From Sipunculus nudus (taxonomy: Eukaryota; Annelida; Sipuncula; Golfingiida; Sipunculidae), in contig CM049310.1 of the NCBI GenBank assembly GCA_026874595.1, positions 1,614,001 through 1,678,000 of the forward strand: 64,000 nt of DNA. The letters run 5' to 3'. The position numbers were made by a program, and so were the translations under genes. Below are positions 57,249 to 64,000 of this stretch, piece after piece (within the stretch, counting starts at the first letter, position 1; each line of letters begins with the position of its first letter). The notes under the pieces are model-generated. The model was given only the letters and a program-made list of their open reading frames with translations. It was not told the origin of the DNA and searched no databases.

Positions 57249-60100
57249 TGTATCCCCAGACAAAGTCGGGGGATACTATGTTTTCATGCCGGTCACGCCG
57301 CCGCCACATATAAATCTTGTTGGCGCGATAACCCAAAAAATATTTCACAGAACTTTACCAAACTTGGTATATGTATAGATATGGGTAGGAGGACGACGCC
57401 TATTTAAAATGAGGTCATGACCTTTACTAGGAGAGTGTCCTTGACCTTGAATAGATCCAATTTTGGGGAAAATCACACAAATTCTTTAATATCTCAAGAA
57501 ATCTTGCATGGATTTATTCAAAAATCAAGTTGATGGAAGATCATGGATAGGGTTGTCCTGTTCCAGAAACTGGTGGCGCCACCTATTATTCTTTACTTGT
57601 TTTCATGCCGTTTAATACCCCCAAAATTGCCACCTCACAGTACTGTGAGCATTATAAGTCAAAAACTAACGGACAGATTTCTTTTATATTATGCATATAC
57701 ATAGGTATGGGTTATGGGATGATGTTTATTTAAATTTGGGTCATGACCTTTCCTATGATAGTGGCCTTGACCTTGAATATTGCCATATATGGTGAAAATC
57801 ACACACCTCTTATGATATCTCCAGTGTTGATAGCCATATGGATTTCAAACATGACTTATGTATGGCCCACCACTAAATTAAGAACCCTATAGGTTCTAGG
57901 GTCATGAGGTCAAAGGTCAAGGTCACTGGACTGGCATTTTAAAAGATACTGTGGATGCATTTAAGCCAAACTTTCATCCCAGGTCTTCCATCTTGAATAT
58001 ATAGCTCACTTGCCAATAGTGGATGATCCATATAAATTTTGGGGTGACAAGGTCAAAGGTCAAGGCCACAGGAGCTATCTGTCCAAAAATTAGTTTCTGG
58101 ATGATAATTCCTGCTTTTATTGATGTATTGATTTCAAATTTGACTTATATATGTCCCACTGAAAAAGCAAGACTCCAATTGATTTTGGGGTCATGAGGTC
58201 AAAGGTCAAGGTCACAGGACACATCTTTAAAAAGATTGTTGATGCATTTTCAGCCAAACATTTCATCTCAGACCTTTCATCTTGCACATGTAAGTCATCT
58301 GCCAATAGAGAAAGACCCCTATCAGTTTTGAGGTCACAAGGTCAAAGGTGAAGGTCACAGGAGCCATCTGTCCAAAAATTAGTTCCTGGATGATAATTCC
58401 TCCTTTTATTGATGTATGGATTTCAAACTTGACTTGTATATGACCCATTGGAAAAGCAAGACCCAAATTGATTTTGGGTCATGAGGTCAAAGGTTGAGGT
58501 CACAGGACACATCTTTAAAAAGATTGTGGATGCATTTTCAGCCAAACATTTCATCCCAGATCTTTCATCTTGCACATATAGTTCACCTGCCAAGAGAGGA
58601 AGACCCCTATCAGTTTTGAGGTCACAAGGTCAAAGGTGAAGGTCACAGGAGCCATCTGTCCAAAAATTAGTTTCTGGATGATAATTCCTTCTTTTATTGA
58701 TGTATGGATTTCAAACTAGACTTGTATATGTCCCATTGGAAAGGCAAGACCAAAACTGATTTTGGGGTCATTAGGTCAAAGGTCAAGGTCACATCTTTAA
58801 AAAAATGTGGATGCATTTTCAGCCAAACATTTCATCTCAGATCTTTCATCTTGCACATATAGTTCTCCTGCCAAGAGAGGAAGAACACTATCAATTTTGA
58901 GGTCACAAGGTCAAAGGTGAAGGTCACAGGAGCCATCTGTCCAAAATAATTAGTTTCTGGATGATAATTCCTGCTTTATTGATGTATAGATTTCAAACTT
59001 GACTTGCATATGTCCCATTGGAAAAGCAAGACCCAAACTGATTTTGGGGTCATGAGGTCAAAGGTCAAGGTCACAGGACACATCTTTAAAAAGATTGTGG
59101 ATGCATTTTCAGCCAAATATTTCATCTCAGACCTTTCACCTTGCACATGTAAGTCATCTGCCAATAGAGAAAGACCCCTATCAGTTTTGAGGTCACAAGG
59201 TCAAAGGTGAAGGTCACAGGAGCCATCTGTCCAAAAATTAGTTCCTGGATGATAATTCCTGCTTTTATTGATGTATGGATTTCAAACTTGACTTGTATAT
59301 GACCCATTGGAAAAGCAAGACCCAAATTGATTTTGGGTCATGAGGTCAAAGGTTGAGGTCACAGGACACATCTTTAAAAAGATTGTGGATGCATTTTCAG
59401 CCAAACATTTTATCTCAGATCTTTCATCTTGCACATATAGTTCACCTGCCAAGAGAGGAAGACCCCTATCAGTTTTGAGGTCACAAGGTCAAAGGTGAAG
59501 GTCACAGGAGCCATCTGTCCAAAAATTAGTTTCTGGATGATAATTCCTTCTTTTATTGATGTATGGATTTCAAACTAGACTTGTATATGTCCCATTGGAA
59601 AAGCAAGACCAAAACTGATTTTGGGGTCATTAGGTCAAAGGTCAAGGTCACATCTTTAAAAAAAAGTGGATGCATTTTCAGCCAAACATTTCATCTCAGA
59701 TCTTTCATCTTGCACATATAGTTCTCCTGCCAAGAGAGGAAGAACACTATCAATTTTGAGGTCACAAGGTCAAAGGTGAAGGTCACAGGAGCCATCTGTC
59801 CAAAAAAATTAGTTTCTGGATGATAATTCATGCTTTATTGATGTATAGATTTCAAACTTGACTTGCATATGTCCCATTGGAAAAGCAAAACCCAAACTGA
59901 TTTTGGGGTCATGAGGTCAAGGGTCAAGGTCACAGGACACATCTTTAAAAGATCAAGGTCACAGGACCAACATCTTCAACAAGATTGTGGATTGTTAGAT
60001 GGAAGAAACAATAAATATGCCAAGTGTCAGTATATGCTGCTAAAAATGGGGGTCTATTCTTAAAGGGGGGGGGGGGGGGGCTACTATGTCTGGGGATACT
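57249..60100. mobile_element. Element with GTATCCCC ends and an internal 286-bp satellite
   Basis: Starts with the hairpin gtatccccagac...gggggatac (57250-57276) and ends with its inverse (tgtctggggatact, 60087-60100). The interior from about 58070 is a tandem of about 286-bp units (ggagccatctgtccaaaaa at 58071, 58360, 58648, 58929, 59219, 59507 and 59788), arranged as 859-bp groups of three. Each unit has two runs of the type aggtcaaaggtcaaggtcac. A 16-base poly-G run precedes the end. No transposase seen. Confidence 0.75.
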
Positions 60101-60187
60101 CTGGCACCTGCGGTGCCAAGAAATGTCTAGCTTTTTTTATAATTTTCTTATAAAGGTCAAAAACTTCAGTAAAAATTTTATCAAATG

Positions 60188-61545
60188 AAAACAAGGGACC
60201 CATGGGTCATGGCGCTCAGCTGTTATATATGATAAAAATATGACTTGGGAAAGAGGCACATGCTTGTTTTGTGTGGTAATAAATATAAGCTTTATTATGA
60301 GTTGTTGGTGTTTAGCTTATGTATGATTTTGATAATATCTTTGGAGACAGGGAAGAGGATTGATTTCATTTATTTTATTTAACAAATAGAGTGCTACATT
60401 CACACAGATTTTGACTTGACCATATAACTTATAAGCAGCACATATAATAAAAGAGTTTAACTATTTATTAAAATTTAATAACAAATATTGTGCTAATATA
60501 ATTTTTATTTAAAAAAAAATAATAAGAAAATCATATGATTTTTTAAAATAAAATATGATTGAAATGATTATTGAAATAATATTATAGAATATATTCATGA
60601 ATGCATTCATGAATACATTTTGAAAGTATCTGCACTGGTATTCAAATACTATCATTTTTACCTGAATTCCCATTCTTATGCAATAAAATTTTTTAATGCA
60701 GTACATATTCATATTCGTATTCAAATACATTTGCAAAGCATTTGCACCATGTCTAGTATTTTTTCAGTTTTAGCCAAACAATGATGTTGAGAATCCAGAA
60801 TATACAAAATTCACAAATTTAAATAATGATCATAAGTACCTGGTTTTATGGCTTTTATTTATGTTAAAAAAAATAAATGTAATATTTTCACTTTGGACTA
60901 CTTTCACATCAATCTACACATTAGACACAGTGGGAATCTAGATTAATATTATCAACTGCATCTTTGTCTATCATTAATTTCCTTCATATGATCCCTAATG
61001 ATTAGTAATGAATAATATGATTTATTTTTTTATCATTAAAATTTCACTGAAAAATACCATAGGTGACTGCATGGTGTTATTTGGAATAACATTGACATTG
61101 ACATTCTATCGATCCATACAAGATTCTTACATCATCAGTAACTGCAAGTTAATTTTCTGTTACTCTTCAACTAACAAATTCCTTTTCTATAAATTTTTCT
61201 TTAATTTGTTATAAAAAAAAAATACAAAATTATTAATTTATTGTTTATTGTTATGTTGTTTTTCAAAACAACTCCTAGATGAGTTGGGTTGGACACCTGG
61301 ATCAACTGTGGCTGGTCATTAGCTGCCTGGCTGCCCCAGTGTATGCTTCGCTCAAGCATGCATAATCTGATGAAAGGTCAACAAGGTCAACATACAGGTG
61401 ACTGAAGAGGGGCTGGATTAAGCCTGGGTCTGATATGGTCTCATAAAAACATTAATAAAAGCTACAATATTGGGCCAATTTCTTTCAGCTTTCTAAACTA
61501 CAAAGATGAAATCCTTATGTGTGCATAATATGAAAATTTTATCAA
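60188..61545. repeat. Copy B of the 1.3-kb dispersed repeat
   Basis: Direct match to 12297-13620, starting acaagggacccatgggtcat. It has the perfect 24-base palindrome core tattcatgaatgcattcatg (extended aata) at about 60592-60615. Confidence 0.85.
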
Positions 61546-61870
61546 CAGTTCTCTCAGGAAACAAACGTGCCATGGTCAAAGTTGGGCAAAATTTAAGGTA
61601 CTAATTTTATATTTATACTAATAACTTATAAAATTTGAAAAATTCAGAACTAATTTTTGGTATTCAATTGAATCTTGATTAAATCATGTTACATCCCTGA
61701 CAAAAAATCTCTAGCTTCAGCAATCCTCTTCTTAAGGGAGTAAATATAATACTTGATTTTTTAAAAAGTGCATTATGTTTGGGCCCATAACTTAAAACAA
61801 TTACGCAATACTGACATCATTTCTGGTATGTGCATAGCGAATGTATAGAAAAATATGTATTTAATACTTA
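61546..61870. repeat. Truncated copy of the 16.8-kb repeat block
   Basis: Closely matches 16820-17130 (aacaaacgtgccatggtcaa, ttaaggtactaattttatat, gggcccataacttaaaaca) and stops at about 61865. Confidence 0.8.
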
Positions 61871-62226
61871 TAAAAGTAATTCAGTTCATGTTTGTGCGCA
61901 ATGTTCTCTAAAACCGCGCTGTGTACAATATTGTGCCATACATCATTTTAAAGGTTATTATCCCCGCAGTGACATAGGCGATATGAAAATAAAATTTTTT
62001 TAAAATACATATAATTTTGAGTGTTTTTTTCCATTTTTTTACCGAGCACAGTCGAACTGTCTTCGGCAATTACCAGAATGCGTGCATCGTGGTCACTTAA
62101 CCCCTAACACTAAGGACTATTGTTCATATGAATAACGCTTGCTTTCAATGAGGGATTTGACCCACGTGCGTGGTCAGTAAAAGAGAAAAACACATGTTTC
62201 TCGCTTTATATATATATATATATATA
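61871..62226. other. No gene seen; (TA)n at the end
   Basis: Unique-looking sequence ending in a (TA)n run at about 62207-62227, which directly borders the 99-bp array. Confidence 0.5.
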
Positions 62227-64000
62227 TGTCTACATCTCAAAGGAATTCACCCTGTAAGTGTTGTCATTTGAAACAAAACACACCACAGTATCTTGTGAAC
62301 ATTGTTTAGGGCTGCCAGCAGCTTATGTCTACATCTCAAAGGAATTAACCCTGTAAGTGTTGTCATTTGAAACAAAACACACCACAGTAACTTGTTTACT
62401 TTGTTTAGGGCTGCCAGCAGCTTATGTCTACATCTCAAAGGAATTAACCCTGTAAGTGTTGTCATTTGAAACAAAACACACCACAGTAACTTGTTTACAT
62501 TGTTTAGGGCTGCCAGCAGCTTATGGCTACATCTCAAAGGGATTCACCCTGTAAGTGTTGTCATTTGAAACAAAACACACCACAGTAACTTGTTTACTTT
62601 GTTTAGGGCTGCCAGCAGCTTATGTCTACATCTCAAAGGGATTCACCCTGTAAGTGTTGTCATTTGAAACAAAACACACCACAGTAACTTGTTTACTTTG
62701 TTTAGGGCTGCCAGCAGCTTATGTCTACATCTCAAAGGGATTCACCCTGTAAGTGTTGTCATTTGAAACAAAACACACCACAGTATCTTGTTTACATTGT
62801 TTAGGGCTGCCAGCAGCTTATGTCTACATCTCAAAGGGATTCACCCTGTAAGTGTTGTCATTTGAAACAAAACACACCACAGTATCTTGTTTACATTGTT
62901 TAGGGCTGCCAGCAGCTTATGTCTACATCTCAAAGGAATTAACCCTGTAAGTGTTGTCATTTGAAACAAAACACACCACAGTAACTTGTTTACTTTGTTT
63001 AGGGCTGCCAGCAGCTTATGTCTACATCTCAAAGGGATTCACCCTGTAAGTGTTGTCATTTGAAACAAAACACACCACAGTAACTTGTTTACTTTGTTTA
63101 GGGCTGCCAGCAGCTTATGTCTACATCTCAAAGGGATTCACCCTGTAAGTGTTGTCATTTGAAACAAAACACACCACAGTATCTTGTTTACTTTGTTTAG
63201 GGCTGCCAGCAGCTTATGTCTACATCTCAAAGGGATTCACCCTGTAAGTATTGTCATTTGAAACAAAACACACCACAGTATCTTGTTTACATTGTTTAGG
63301 GCTGCCAGCAGCTTGTGTCTACATCTCAAAGGGATTCACCCTGTAAGTGTTGTCATTTGAAACAAAACACACCACAGTATCTTGTTTACATTGTTTAGGG
63401 CTGCCAGCAGCTTGTGTCTACATCTCAAAGGGATTCACCCTGTAAGTGTTGTCATTTGAAACAAAACACACCACAGTAACTTGTTTACTTTGTTTAAGGC
63501 TGCCAGCAGCTTATGGCTACATCTCAAAGGGATTCACCCTGTAAGTATTGTCATTTGAAACAAAACACACCACAGTATCTTGTTTACTTTGTTTAGGGCT
63601 GCCAGCAGCTTATGTCTACATCTCAAAGGGATTCACCCTGTAAGTGTTGTCATTTGAAACAAAACACACCACAGTAACTTGTTTACTTAGTTTAGGGCTG
63701 CCAGCAGCTTGTGTCTACATCTCAAAGGGATTCACCCTGTAAGTGTTGTCATTTGAAACAAAACACACCACAGTATCTTGTGAACATTGTTTAGGGCTGC
63801 CAGCAGCTTGTGTCTACATCTCAAAGGGATTAACCCTGTAAGTGTTGTCATTTGAAACAAAACACACCACAGTAACTTGTTTACTTTGTTTAGGGCTGCC
63901 AGCAGCTTATGTCTACATCTCAAAGGAATTAACCCTGTAAGTGTTGTCATTTGAAACAAAACACACCACAGTAACTTGTTTACATTGTTTAGGGCTGCCA
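62227..64000. repeat. 99-bp array, about 18 copies, each with an exon-like cassette; runs off the window
   Basis: On the plus strand every unit contains ttgtttag/GGCTGCCAGC, 43 nt in total, then CACCCT/gtaagtgttg. GTAAGT is kept in all visible copies and the AG in all but one (about 63497, gtttaagg). Variants alternate between gggattcacc and ggaattaacc and between gtaactt and gtatctt. The minus-strand open frames of 63-96 residues follow from the 33-codon unit. Confidence 0.95.

Noticed and set aside
62247-63959. Minus-strand repeat protein (RCRHKLLAALN... repeats)
   Set aside because: Generated by a 99-nt unit without stops; interrupted in several copies, whereas splice-site-like sequences on the plus strand are better kept.

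Overview
The window is eukaryotic nuclear DNA, AT-rich and full of repeats. It looks like a marine invertebrate, most likely a bivalve mollusc: there is a tRNA-derived SINE with a mollusc-type central domain, many tandem-repeat-bearing non-autonomous elements, GT-AG introns and a conserved animal cytoskeletal-type protein. No prokaryotic gene organisation, CRISPR array, rRNA or functional tRNA gene was seen.

The only convincing protein-coding gene is on the minus strand, from an ATG at 54990 to a stop at 23489. I could join 16 exons by hand; all introns are GT-AG, every phase is compatible, and the product is 2154 residues. Exon 1 (4.36 kb) encodes about 1452 mostly disordered residues that carry five or six copies of a basic, Trp-containing motif and a 12-residue repeat present five times. 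Exons 2-16 encode coiled coils, a compact conserved segment (FWTLEKF, then an acidic DP..W motif) and a helical C-terminal region. These resemble the tail of KIF14-type kinesin-3 proteins, from memory and unverified. No motor or FHA domain is visible in the window.

Layout: 1-415 CA-rich minisatellite; about 2.2-10 kb nested inverted repeats around a dead mariner/Tc1-like transposase; 10.4-19.4 kb dispersed and tandem repeats plus a RecQ-like helicase fragment; 19.4-23.5 kb probable long 3' UTR or downstream region; 23.5-55.0 kb the gene; 55.1-55.6 kb minisatellite just upstream; 57.2-60.1 kb a repeat element with an internal 859-bp higher-order satellite; 60.2-61.5 kb a second copy of the 12.3-13.6 kb repeat; 62.2-64.0 kb a 99-bp array running off the window.

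The most unusual pattern is that several minisatellites in the gene begin exactly at splice junctions. The arrays after exon 7 (41-bp unit, about 42 copies) and exon 10 (57-bp unit, about 62 copies) are made of the exon end plus its 5' splice site, so they contain dozens of duplicate donors. The exon 10 array would also extend the protein in frame by 19 residues per unit. Exon 7 is flanked on its acceptor side by another array (43 bp, about 16 copies), exon 9 by a triplication at its acceptor, and exon 2 by older, diverged 110-bp copies of its donor end. The array at the right edge of the window repeats an exon-like cassette (acceptor, 43 nt, donor) about 18 times.
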